From: Stagonosporopsis chrysanthemi
Lineage: Eukaryota > Ascomycota > Dothideomycetes > Pleosporales > Didymellaceae
DNA: 64,000 bases
NCBI GenBank assembly: GCA_022560025.1
Contig: JAFISE010000156.1
Span: forward strand, 1-64,000
Direction of reading: 5' to 3'
How positions within the stretch are numbered: position 1 is the first letter of the stretch; every line of letters begins with the position of its first letter. This document shows, piece after piece, positions 54,266 to 64,000 of this stretch. Under the pieces are notes generated by a model, which saw only the letters and a program-made list of their open reading frames with translations, did no database searches and had not been told where the DNA came from. Both the position numbers and the translations under genes were made by a program.

Positions 54266-56479
54266 ATAGTACATCGCGCCGCTGGGTGTTGTTATTAGAG
54301 CAAGAGATCCGAGTGGTGACAAACGTAAATCACATCAAAGGCCATCTGGATCAGTTCATTCTAGTTTTCCGGTCCGGCTATAGCATAAAGCAGTACTGCA
54401 GTAAATCAGTCAGTAGCAGACCCTATTTATACTAACATCAATTCATATCACTCATCTATTAAAATTGGGACTACCAGCGCTGGACCCTAATGGAAAATCC
54501 CCTTAAAAGCCTAACATGGACCTCCTATTCGGACCTCAGTCTTCAATCTTCTCCACGACCTGCCTTACATGTATGATACGAATTGATAATGTGTTGTATT
54601 GACTTACCTCCTTTTTCCAGTCTTAATAGCTATGCATGTGTAACCTTCCGCAAAGATCTCGTGCTACTCCTACTTTCTTAATAGCATACGAAACTTTGAG
54701 TGGTTTGTATTCATCATACTTGCCGGCTTGAGGAAATGCTGGCAGTTTGATCACCCCAGGTACTCGAGCTCCAGCGGGAGATCTAAGCAACTTTCATGTC
54801 TTGAGATGATCATCAGCGTCAGTATGTAGTTTCGTTGATTTCGAAGCACTTACTAGAAACATGTTCGTCCAAAAGCATCTTCATCTAGTCCTGCACATCT
54901 CGTCTTTCCCGCTAATGTCTTGTCAATTTTGACTACACGCTGGTCAGACAGATGTCAACGGGAACCCAAATGAACGAGCAGCGAGCCGACGATCTCCATG
55001 CTCGTTACCACGTGGTGAACAGCATTCGTGAGACGACTGCCATTCAATTTACCTCTTTAGATCATGCATATTGATTATTCGACACTTGGCAAGCACGTTT
55101 TTCTAGGCAAGAAACGGTATTCTGTGAACCACAGGGCAACTGTCGTCCATGCTTGACACGTATGGCTTTGCAAGGGCGAGGGATCGTTCACTAGTATCGC
55201 CCCAGACGCATGCTCCTGGGTACATGCCGACCGATAAAGTCTGCTACGCGGCAGTGCATTATAATACGCAGTGGGGTCGAATAGGAGTGTGTATGCAGCC
55301 GGACGAAGCTCGAGCTGCTCCTGTAGATCTATAGCGTGTGAAAGCATCGGAGTGGTCACCGTCCAAACCTTGCCTAAGGTTAACAGCCTGTTTGCAATGC
55401 GCCAAGCCAATCAAGCCCGGGTGTTATCCTGGCCCTGCAAAAGGTCAACACTCCGATGCGCTCAGACGCTATAAGCTCTTGTACGACGCTAGATTTGGAG
55501 CAGTGGGGAATTGGATTGACGTATTATACTGCACAGTCCAGGTCCATTCTGCAGGTACTCTGGTACTGGCAGTCTCCTTTTCGCAAAGGTTCTGGGCAAA
55601 GTAAACACTGATAGTCGTTGGAGAAAGAACGTTCAACTAATTTTGAAAGAACCCTCGGTAATGAGCGGCATCGATGGTACCAAAATGCCGAGTCTTTCGA
55701 GATGCAAACTTCCAACACTGAGGGTTTAGCTATTCTTTCTTTTGCCATGGTAAATAGGAATAGCGATTAATGTTGTAGCAACTGTACCGAATCTATAAAA
55801 CCACCTCTTCGATAACAGCACTCCTTGCGTCAAACCCAAACACGACGTGATTTGAAGACTTAAGTGCAACAGTGTAGCATTACATTGTCACACACTCGGT
55901 TCATGCAAGACCTCGAAAACATGTGGCTTCAATGAGGAAGGCACAGGATGCCGCGTGCTGCGGAGACAGATTATCCAAGGCAGCCATCCTGCGTGACCCC
56001 TAGAGCAAGAAGATGGCAATACACAGCTTGAGTTGGTAGAAGAGGCATGTGCAGGTCGCATAGGTACACTAGGAGCTCGAGCTGGGAACTTGAGGTCGAT
56101 CGGGCTAAACAAGTTTGTCATGCCTGGTATCAATCGCGTACCACGATTGTTGTGAAAAAAGCTGCTAGTGAGCAGAAGAGAGAGTCCTAAGCTTCATCAG
56201 ATTTACTTATTCCAGCTTTCCATCTATGTTTGGTGCATTCTCTTCGAATCTCCCGCGGAGGTATGGTGTGCGCAAGTCTGCTCTCAAACAGGCTGTCCCT
56301 TGCTCCTAAGCTTAACACTGCCCCGTTCGACAGCTTTCAAACTTGGCAAGCGCATAGACTAGTGGTCTTTGAGGGTTTTGAATCTACATCCTGTTAGTTG
56401 TGAAGAAATTGTTCTCTGATTACTGCAACCAGTGGATAAGCCTGCCACCTTCGACATGTAAGTCTGCTTGAGCTATCGA
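54266..56479. other. About 2.2 kb without a supportable gene
   Basis: Frames on both strands (55075-55604, 55888-56133) overlap and lack motifs. Confidence 0.4.
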
Positions 56480-57631
56480 TTACACCATGAGCCCGCCATC
56501 TAGTACGATGTTCTGTCCCGTCATAGATCGATTCAGTGCCAGTGCCTTCACCTGCTCTGTAGAATCCTATCTCAAGATTAGCCGCGTTGAAGACAGTACA
56601 AATAGCGTACTCACCTCAACAGTAGGCAGTCGCTTCAGCGGTGTCGCCTCGCGTACGGCCTCTCGCTTCTCCTCAGGGAACTTCACACCCTATTTTGTGA
56701 AAAGGAAACCAGGTAAGACAGAGTTGGCCCGTAATTTAAGAGAAGAATCACTGCCAGTGCATCAAATAAATGGATAGCCGCGGCCTTAGTAACAGAATAG
56801 GGCAGTGAGATCCCGGTCGGATTGACACCTGCTGTGCTAGCAGTGGTGATGAAAGCACCCTTGCTCTTCTCCAACTCGGCCGCGGCAGCGTGCAGCAGCC
56901 AAAGGTGGCTATTGACGTTGTAGGCTGTTGATGTTACTCAATGATACATGTCGATAATGTACTGGTGGCTGCCTACTAAAACATTGGTCCCAGTCCCGAC
57001 CCTTCAGTCATCAGTACTCATTGACATTTGAAGCACATCGTCGATTGAAAGACGATGACCTGCCTCATTAATCATGCCCTCGTCGAGGTTCAGAAAGTTG
57101 GTGATCTTCGTCCATCCCACATTGGAAACTACAACATCTATACGACCAATCGTGGTCAATGTATCCTAGACGAGTTTTTTAACAGATGAGCGATCGTCAA
57201 TGTCAGAACGAAACAATTCAAAGCGTGGCAAGTCTGGAGTCGACGAACTGCTTGAAATCATCGTCAGCTCTTTAATTAACTTTTCGGCTCTGTCTCTGTT
57301 GTTGGCGTAATTGATGGCCTGTTCGACGGAAGATCAGCTGCAGTTCCAGGTTAAACTGTTAGTTGTTGCGGTGCAAGTCGGCCCTACAGGCCTTGAGCGT
57401 CACTCCTGTGACTCTCCTGGACTAGCACGTCTCAGAGCATGTATATATTGATGCTCCCTAGCTAGCAAGTAACACAAGCGCAGTTTTCCATCATTTTCAG
57501 CAGCTGCTTACGCTGCAACATTAGTGAAGACGTACCAGACAAAAGCCCAATTGTGCCATGTTGCGACAAATGGCAGCACCTAAACCTTAAGTCCCGGCGG
57601 TGACAAAAGCCACTTTTTATACGCTTGTCAT
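56480..57631 (-). pseudogene. Short-chain dehydrogenase/reductase (SDR), degraded
   Basis: Minus strand. Near the start, KVAFVTAGT, then TAA, then GLGAAICRNMAQLG corresponds to the TGxxxGxG cofactor loop with a stop at a probable Gln. Later come INYANNRDRAEKLIKEL, DVVVSNVGWTKITNF (the NNAG-like strand), KSKGAFITTASTAG (catalytic Ser region) and SLPYSVTKAAAIHL (YxxxK). The end is TGQNIVLDGGLMV with TAA at 56482-56480. Stops, frameshifts and a doubtful 170-bp gap near 57350-57530 break it. Clearly an NAD(P)-dependent SDR once, of the ACP-reductase-like classical type. Confidence 0.78.
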
Positions 57632-57767
57632 TATGATCCCAAACAAGGCAGACTCTCGAGTTCCTGGTAGTATTTTGTTCAGGCTGACGATCGCAAACAC
57701 TAGGTTGTGCTCACATGTGTGATGTATTGTGATGCCCCACGATATCGGCGAACTTCCCTCGTTTGCG

Positions 57768-57906
57768 GGGTTGATGCGGAGGTAGTGCTAGGCAATCTCG
57801 GAGATAGCAGCTGGCAGTTGATCTCGGGGAAGGTGGCGGGGGTGGCTGCCGGCAATCGTAAGCTAGGCCGTCATCGCCGAGATTGTCTAGCGCTACCTCC
57901 GTATCA
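57768..57906. repeat. Imperfect inverted repeat, MITE-like
   Basis: Arms of about 36 bp: GATGCGGAGGTAGTGCTAGG on the left and, reverse-complemented, GATACGGAGGTAGCGCTAGA on the right, each continuing CAATCTCGG/CGAT. The GC-rich centre contains a G-run. No TA or 8-bp target duplication is obvious, so the element type is open. Confidence 0.65.
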
Positions 57907-57936
57907 GCCATGTTTGGCCAGGACGGTTAACATCTA

Positions 57937-58507
57937 ATGGAATGTGAATTTCCGGTCACGGCTTCGTGCAGAGCTGCTCAACATTGTACTGTAGGCGACC
58001 AGGCATTCTGTGCCACGTGAGATTGTCACATGCCGGTACTTTAGGATTTCAGGTCCACTGTCTATGTTATAAATGTTCATGTTACTAGCTACAGCCCTCC
58101 AAGCAGAGATATCAATAATCAATTCAACCTGAGCCTCGAATTCAAGCGCTTACCTAGATAGGTAACAGTTAAGCCTATACAAGTGACTGCTATGCTTAAC
58201 AAGGCAATCAATCAATTCAATCTGAGGATTTTCGCACCACTTAATTGATTTTTGACATCTGTGCCTCCAAGTTCAGCTTCATTGATAGATTAGGGACGTG
58301 TCTCCTCTCGACGCAGTCACGGACAGTTGTCGAGTTTCCAACTCTGCAAGCAAAGTCGCCACGTCGTTCAGCTCCACAGTTCCAAGATCACCCCTACTCT
58401 TCTGAGAGGCATTGCTAATGAATCTGCACGCTTATACCCCTGGAATTGTAACTGCAGTGTCTAAGTTTGCCGGCTTCGCTCCCGAACCTGAACTACCATG
58501 GCTATGT
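57937..58507. other. Intergenic, nothing recognised
   Basis: No gene or repeat noticed between the inverted repeat and the copia LTR. Confidence 0.45.
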
Positions 58508-58693
58508 TGTCGCAGTGAGTGCAAGCAGTGCGGGAAGATTTGAGGATTGAACTGAGGTTGTATTGTGCGAAGCTACGAACAGTATGTATACATGGGTAGC
58601 TGTAAACAACGCTAGTGCAGGATAGGGAGCTGCATCTCAACAAAAGTGAGGCGCAGGTTGCCCATGAGGCAACGGAGACTCCACATCGTGACA
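58508..58693 (-). mobile_element. LTR, family B (copia), no clear target duplication
   Basis: A 186-bp unit nearly identical to 31448-31633. The flanks TATGT (left) and CAGGT (right) differ. The element may have arisen by recombination between two insertions, or one flank has mutated. Confidence 0.88.
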
Positions 58694-59273
58694 CAGGTTG
58701 ATCGAGATCAGTATTAGAAAGAGGATAACAAGTGATGGAGGTCAGTCTGTGCTGGCTATATAAGACTTGTGTCCAGGTGTAGCAAGGTTGAGCTTTCGTC
58801 TTTTTCATTCTTCATTTGTTTTGTTTCGTTACAGGAATCGTGGCAGCAATGTTAGTAGATCTAAACTTCAAGCCCTGCTTGAGTAGAGATGTTGAAACTT
58901 GGTTTTGTTGTAGTTTGGTTGAAATGCGAAGTCACAGAAGCTGGCTGCTCTGCAATCCTAGCTTTCGTTTTCTTTGCTACAGCGAAATTTACATCCTGCT
59001 TTCTTATGACTTGCGTTATTTACTTTTGTGAAGCTTGATATTATACTACTCGTTATTGATGAAGGCTTGTGAGCCTTAATACAACTGTCTCACATGCATG
59101 ACCTGCATGTTGTAAATCTAGGTACGATGGGACTATCCTTTGATCATGTTGGTGCACCACATGACTTCAGCACTCCACATGAGGATGCGTCACACTGGCA
59201 CCTGTGAAGCACATGTAAATCAGCGCTTGCTGAGATGAAGTTGTTGCCTCGCGTCCACCCTAAACTTCACTTT
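58694..59273. other. Intergenic, nothing recognised
   Basis: A possible TATA-like TATATAAGA lies near 58757. The 71-codon frame at 58816-59031 has no motif. Confidence 0.4.
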
Positions 59274-61450
59274 CTAATCCAATGACCGAAAGCCCACGTC
59301 TTGCTTGCCTAGCACCTGCTGCAGCCCCCGCTGTATTGCTTCTGCCCTCGGGTCTGCAACGCAGACTTCTTTCTCCTTCGGCAGTCCAGCAAACCCTGAC
59401 GATATGCTGATGCTCATCGGCCTCTTCACTGTCCTGCTCGCGTACGTACTTCGCGGCGCTGCCATCCACCCCTAGAAAGTGGTACCACGCTACGCCTAGC
59501 AACTGGAACGCATTAATTGACTGCGCGCTGAGATGCTTCATGATGTCCATTGGCACGCTGCAGCTGTCTACCCCTGTCGCATTCGTGCGTAAGTTTTGCA
59601 GCTCGAGAAGATTCTTGCCATCATCCTCCACCTCGGCCTCTTCGATCTCACCGACGTCGTCTTGATAGCCCTTGCTAAATGACTCTCCCACGTACACTCG
59701 GCTGATTCCCACCGCTGTGTGCCAGTAGTCAAGCGTGTGCAACAGTACTCCACGCCTCTTGCCAGTCTCTCGCCGCAGTATCCTTGTAAGCTGGCTAGTA
59801 TTCTACACGCCCTACACATTGTGCCACACGTAGTCGCTGTAGTTACCCCCTAGTACCTGCAGTGTTAGATACTCTTTAAACAGTTGCATGTACACTAGGT
59901 GCTATACCATCACCTGCCCCAGCCGCGGCGGCAAGAAGCGCGGCACGATCTTTGGCTTGTCCCACTGCGAATGCGACTTGTGATAGCAGACAACTATCAT
60001 CACCTGTGACGTGACGTGCATGCTCCATAGCAGCACCTCCAAGCAGCAGTTGACCTGTCGTAAGTACTGCCGCACTGCCTTGACGCTCCATTGCCCGTCT
60101 GTACGCTTCAAGCGCCGTCCGCTCTTTGTGTTAATCGCGCGCTTCAGCATCCACTCCAGCCGGCCTAACAGTTTGTTGCCCGGTTCACCAACGAACGATG
60201 TGCGTCGTTTTGTAAATGTGACGTCGTCAACTATTTGCTTAAGATCGACAGTCACCCAGTCCTCCTCCTTATCCACCCAGCACAGCTCCCGCAGCATCTG
60301 CTCTGTTTTAGCCAGCAAGTCTTGTGCCGTCTTGCAGAAGCGGCTAATAACGCTTGGCCAGCTGTTTAGGTAGAACGTCTTTCTGTCCAGAGGCCAGTGT
60401 GCGTTGCCCGAGTTGCCAGCGTTATATCCAATATGTTTGCCGTACGCGAGTATGCTGATCATATCGCTCATCGGGCTGAACGAGCCGTCTGCTAGATACT
60501 TCTGCCGCATCTTTACGAAGCGATCGCGGTCCTGCTTGATTTGCGTGCTGCGCTGTGAGCCTGTGAGCAGCGCCTCGACTGCAACTACCCGCACGCAGTA
60601 TATCATCACTGCTAATAGGTACGAGTAGTTTTTTGCCGTACGTAAGCGGTCTGTGCCTGTATTGTACCAAAGCACCGCCAGAAACTGAGCCAGACCTTTA
60701 GATAGCGCTACCGGGTGATACGTCGCGAAGACGAACGAGCCGATCCACGCAAGAAGCGCCTCTGTCTGAGCTGCTCTGTCGTCGCCGTCTAGTGCGTCCC
60801 ACAGCTTGATCGCACATTACCTCTGCTTGTCTGTCCACGTGAAGAGCTCGCGTGCATCCTCCACCATGTCCAGTGGCGTTTGACTGCGTGTCGTACGTCG
60901 GGGCCGCGGGCTGTCGCTATCAGCTTCACTGCCCGATGCTGAGCGGCTTTCTGCATAGGCGGCTGCATTCTGCTGCTCTCTGAAGCGCACGATCCGCTGC
61001 TCTTCGTCAGCTAGTACCTGCAAATAGAAGCAGACGAACCTCACGCTGTAGTTTGCGTACACTGCCTGACTCTCTGGGTTCTGCAATCGCGCCAACGGCC
61101 GCAAGGTCCGGCTCTTCTCGCTTTGCGCTCCGCAGCCCGCGCCTCAACTCTTGCAGGATCGTAGCTAGTTCTTTCACGCTTCTTTCCACCAGCCCTTCGG
61201 TCAGCTGAGCAGCCAGCTTGATCTTACGCTTGCTGTGATCGGGTGCGCGGGCTTGGTGAGCCAAATGAGCGAGATTCTGGTCCTTTGAGAACTTCAGTCA
61301 GCTGTACGCTTGTACTAACCCGTTTTGTCAATCTTCGCTGCCTCTTCAAGTGTTTGCAGCTCTTTCTCAACTTCTTGTTTTGTCAATTTGTACTTGGCGA
61401 GCTGTGTTTGAACGACGTTTTTGATCTCGTTGTTTGCGGCATTTCCACAT
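59274..61450 (-). pseudogene. Telomere-associated RecQ-helicase-type protein, N-terminal part only, broken
   Basis: Minus-strand pieces in several frames: AKYKLTKQEVEKELQTLEEA (about 61390-61330), an intron, HSKRKIKLAAQLTEGLVERS, NPESQAVYANYSVRF, then 60675-59902 with TDRLRTAKNYSYLLAVMIYC, IGYNAGNSGNAHWPLDRKTF and WDKPKIVPRFLPPRLGQVMV. Next is 59742-59260 with HTLDYWHTAVGISRVYVGES and DIMKHLSAQSINAFQLLGVA, and finally AEAIQRGLQQVLGKQDVGFR. I recall this order from the large fungal proteins that precede a RecQ-type helicase domain and are often subtelomeric. The remnant stops exactly where the helicase (Walker A) should begin. HTAVGISR resembles a tyrosine-recombinase-like H-x-x-R box, but that is speculative. 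Stops at 60819 and several frameshifts show decay. Confidence 0.6.
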
Positions 61451-61580
61451 TTCCAGCATCTACTGAATTTACGATAAAGTATTTTCACAGCCCCCCAGTG
61501 CGAAGGAAGCTCTGCACTGTCACCGCTTCATATATCAAGCTTCTGTTATCTGTCTAAGCTTACAGGTCACTTTTCTTGCA

Positions 61581-61975
61581 GTGTCTACGTATCTCATCTC
61601 TGTTAATGGTGACCAAGCTGCACGTCTTGCACTGCGCACCTTCAAGCGGCTCTCTAAACTCATCTATTGGCCGCGTGAACTCGTCTGGAAGCTTAATCGT
61701 ACTTGGAGAGACAGTGCCAAACTGACTAAAGCGCTGGACAATCTGCTGCCGCAGCGTAGCCGTCGCAGCACACGGAGATGCGCATCAAGACTGACAACCG
61801 ACGTACAGCGCTGCTTGCAAACCCAGACTCCAAAGACTTCAAGAAAGCAGAACACTTTGTCGCAGTTGCTGAGAGATATACTTCGGAGCCATTTGGTTTT
61901 CCAACTACCTTAGCTCAAATTATGTGTGCACTAGGGATTTCAGAAATCAATATAACATTCAGCCTAGATGCTTAA
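61581..61975 (+). other. Divergent ORF pieces, unassigned
   Basis: Two overlapping forward frames (61581-61913 and 61778-61975) could be joined by a frameshift: SVNGDQAARLALRTFKRLSK followed by EMRIKTDNRRTALLANPDSK and FVAVAERYTSEPFGFPTTLA. They look partly coding and point away from the helicase-type relic. Family unknown. Confidence 0.3.
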
Positions 61976-61979
61976 CACG

Positions 61980-63714
61980 CTTGACACGCTATGAAGTCGG
62001 CCGAGCTTAAACTCTCAAGTTGAGAGAACTCCATGCAACGAACTTACAGCGCAGAACACTGAAGCCAGTGTTTTGAAGCCTAACAAAGGATCCCTCCTCC
62101 ATTGTTCAATCCTACTGGCTGACACTCGATAACCTGCCGACCATCTATAGTTGTGAATGCCGGAGTAAGCCCATTACCACAACAGAATTGGGTGTTTACT
62201 CGACAACATGTGCTTCCTGATTGCTAGTCTTCTTTCAGCATTCTCCATTGTTTGTTTTGTGTTCACACTTTGAACACCAATCAACAAAACTCACCCGCTT
62301 TTGCATTGATAACCTGTCTTTCTCAGGAGAGAACACAGGTCCAGCCATTGACATGCTGAGGAACATAGGAATAAGGAGGATGTACTTCATAGTGAAGAGT
62401 ATTGGTCAACAGCGACTTGGAGTAAACAGACGTTGATGTTTTGTTTGCTGTCGTTGAGAAGACGCATAAGAGTTATATACTGTAAAAAGAGGCGCTAAAT
62501 GTTGTGCAATTTCTATATTAAGCAACAGAGCCTTGGGCCGTTTTCTAGCTTCATGTATCAACATCGGGCCTATCCAATTCAACCTCTTATCTCCTACCCG
62601 AGAAACAATACTAAATTAGAGTAATCAACTCTGTTCCCGCAAACTCATCTGGCTAGAGGTTCGCCGCTGTAGGTCAAGCAGCTGTCCACTATCACAATAG
62701 CGCATGTAAGCTGGGCCTAAAGTCTCTAACAAGGTCAGAGGATAGAAACTTGATTCCGTATCCTACTTCAGCCCCTCTTTTCGCAAGATGCGTTTTGTCT
62801 TGTAGCAACCGTTACCATTTTAGTTTTTCTAGAGCCGCGAGAAAACAGTAAAAAAGAATATTCTGCCTGTAGGGATAACCTAACTCGACTATCGTCGTCA
62901 GTCGCTCAGCATTATTTGTGGTTCCTAGGCTGCGTTAAATCTACTAAGAGCGAGGATTTACTGCCACTCCTACTGGATGCCAGTCTCTCTTCGTCTCTCT
63001 TCGTCTCACTGGCGCAAGTAGTAGTTAGCCTTGCCCTAACCTCCAACAGCGCTAATGCAAAATAGATTCGGAAGCATGCTCGTTCCCATAGCTGCTTAAC
63101 TCCGAGCATGCTTATACCCTGCCCCGGACCTAGAGTAAAATTGGCCACGAGCATTTCTGACATGGGCAAGTCAAGAGACAAATGCAAAGATAGAACTGAG
63201 AATGGTTGGGAAGATTTCACAGTCCTCAAATCAATGTCCGAAAGAACTACTGGAAAATCGTGGTGATCGGGCGTTTGACCCACAATGAGTTTATTGCAGG
63301 TCACAGTAACATGCTCCCGGCCGCAGTGGAGATTAACTGTGTTCGCAACGTTACTATGAATGTCAGACGACAACACTCTAGTAGAGGGGCCTGATAATTA
63401 CAACAGCCTTGTCTGGTGTAGGGATCGATTTCATGAAAAAGCAGTTATAGGCTACAAGAGCGCTAGAGAATATCAAGAGCATGCTTTAAACCAAGGAGCC
63501 TGTCCATGAGGAGGACGGGCCTTGGATTACAGCTAAGCACGCTTAACGATTGGATCTTGAAAAGGGCAAAAACAACTGCTATGTAGAGAACTGAGACCGA
63601 AAGACGTTGCCTTCTGTTCCGGCTTTTCCGCCCGCTTCGAATCCGGCTCATAGTTACGTCAAGAGCGCTCTCTGTCGCATCGCTACAAGGTCATTCGTCT
63701 AAGGGATTAGTAGG
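61980..63714. other. Nothing supportable
   Basis: The minus frame at 62912-63376 (154 codons) has no recognisable motif and no partner exon. Otherwise no gene or repeat was seen. Confidence 0.4.
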
Positions 63715-63877
63715 TGTAACTGCGTAAGCAGTGTCAAGTGGGTGCTGCGGGTCAACGCTTGTATTGCTATCTGTTCTCGTGTTGTGATGATGGTGCGGAG
63801 TTGTCCGGATCGCAGCGGAAGCACCGGGTAGTACCTGTTACAATAGCATATCATGTGATCTTAGCCACGTGGTTACA
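63715..63877 (-). mobile_element. Solo LTR, family C, with GTAGG target duplication
   Basis: A 163-bp unit starting TGTAACTGCG and ending CACGTGGTTACA, the reverse of the LTR at 12101-12262. GTAGG occurs at 63710-63714 and 63878-63882. A clean solo LTR. Confidence 0.92.
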
Positions 63878-64000
63878 GTAGGCCTCTCCCACACGACGCA
63901 GAGATCTTTATTGCCTAGATAAGACATTACTATATAATAACAACGAGGCATATACTAGCCTCAGTATAGATGCGCTAGGCTTTGTTTGGTGCATCGCTAG

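Noticed and set aside
62912..63376. 154-codon minus-strand open frame
   Set aside because: No motif, no splice partners and unremarkable composition; it may be chance.
1..64000. CRISPR array, bacterial operon or Starship captain (DUF3435)
   Set aside because: No regularly spaced repeats were seen, the genes have spliceosomal introns, and no DUF3435-type recombinase was recognised.

Overview
The window reads as a filamentous ascomycete (Pezizomycotina, probably Dothideomycetes) genome segment. This rests on GT-AG introns of 43-63 bp, HET-domain genes, a C2H2/fungal-specific transcription factor, CFEM domains, Ty1/copia and pogo-type transposons, and stop codons in the relics that look like CpA-to-TpA (RIP-type) mutation. 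All gene models were read by eye from splice signals and family resemblance; nothing was searched against a database.

Layout. 1-1.1 kb: retroelement LTR end and a stop-riddled pogo transposase tail. 1.5-4.2 kb: two degraded unknown genes. 6.7-15 kb: a self-recognition block with one intact HET gene (6909-9092), a broken NACHT/STAND gene (9478-10505), a HET gene cut by a copia LTR (about 11400-12100), a copia integrase relic, and a HET gene with frameshifts and a nonsense codon (13445-14898). 15.7-17 kb: AT-rich repeat island with two solo LTRs that keep perfect 5-bp target duplications.

17-27.2 kb is the best-preserved part: four multi-exon genes, all on the minus strand. They encode a cytochrome P450 (518 aa), a two-zinc-finger C2H2/fungal_trans regulator (778 aa), a GcvT/LigM-like folate-dependent methyltransferase (457 aa) and an FAD aromatic-ring hydroxylase (about 423 aa). 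Together they look like a small regulated cluster that demethylates and hydroxylates a methylated, possibly aromatic, compound.

27.4-45 kb mixes relics (carboxylesterase start, a secreted-protein gene with nonsense codons, a fourth HET gene, a DUF4246 gene) with intact unknowns: a four-exon 423-aa protein (34035-35466) and a small membrane protein (39142-39669). 45.2-49.3 kb: a tandem-CFEM gene with a copia LTR directly at its 5' end, copia PBS and gag, a second LTR nested in that element, and a TA-flanked MITE. 50-58 kb: a conserved one-membrane-span protein, a patatin fragment, a tautomerase with one frameshift and an SDR pseudogene. 58.5-64 kb: a copia LTR, the N-terminal part of a telomere-associated RecQ-helicase-type protein with no helicase domain, and a solo LTR with a perfect duplication.

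Overall this looks like an accessory, possibly subtelomeric, region: decaying self-recognition genes and nested repeats around one intact catabolic or secondary-metabolite cluster.
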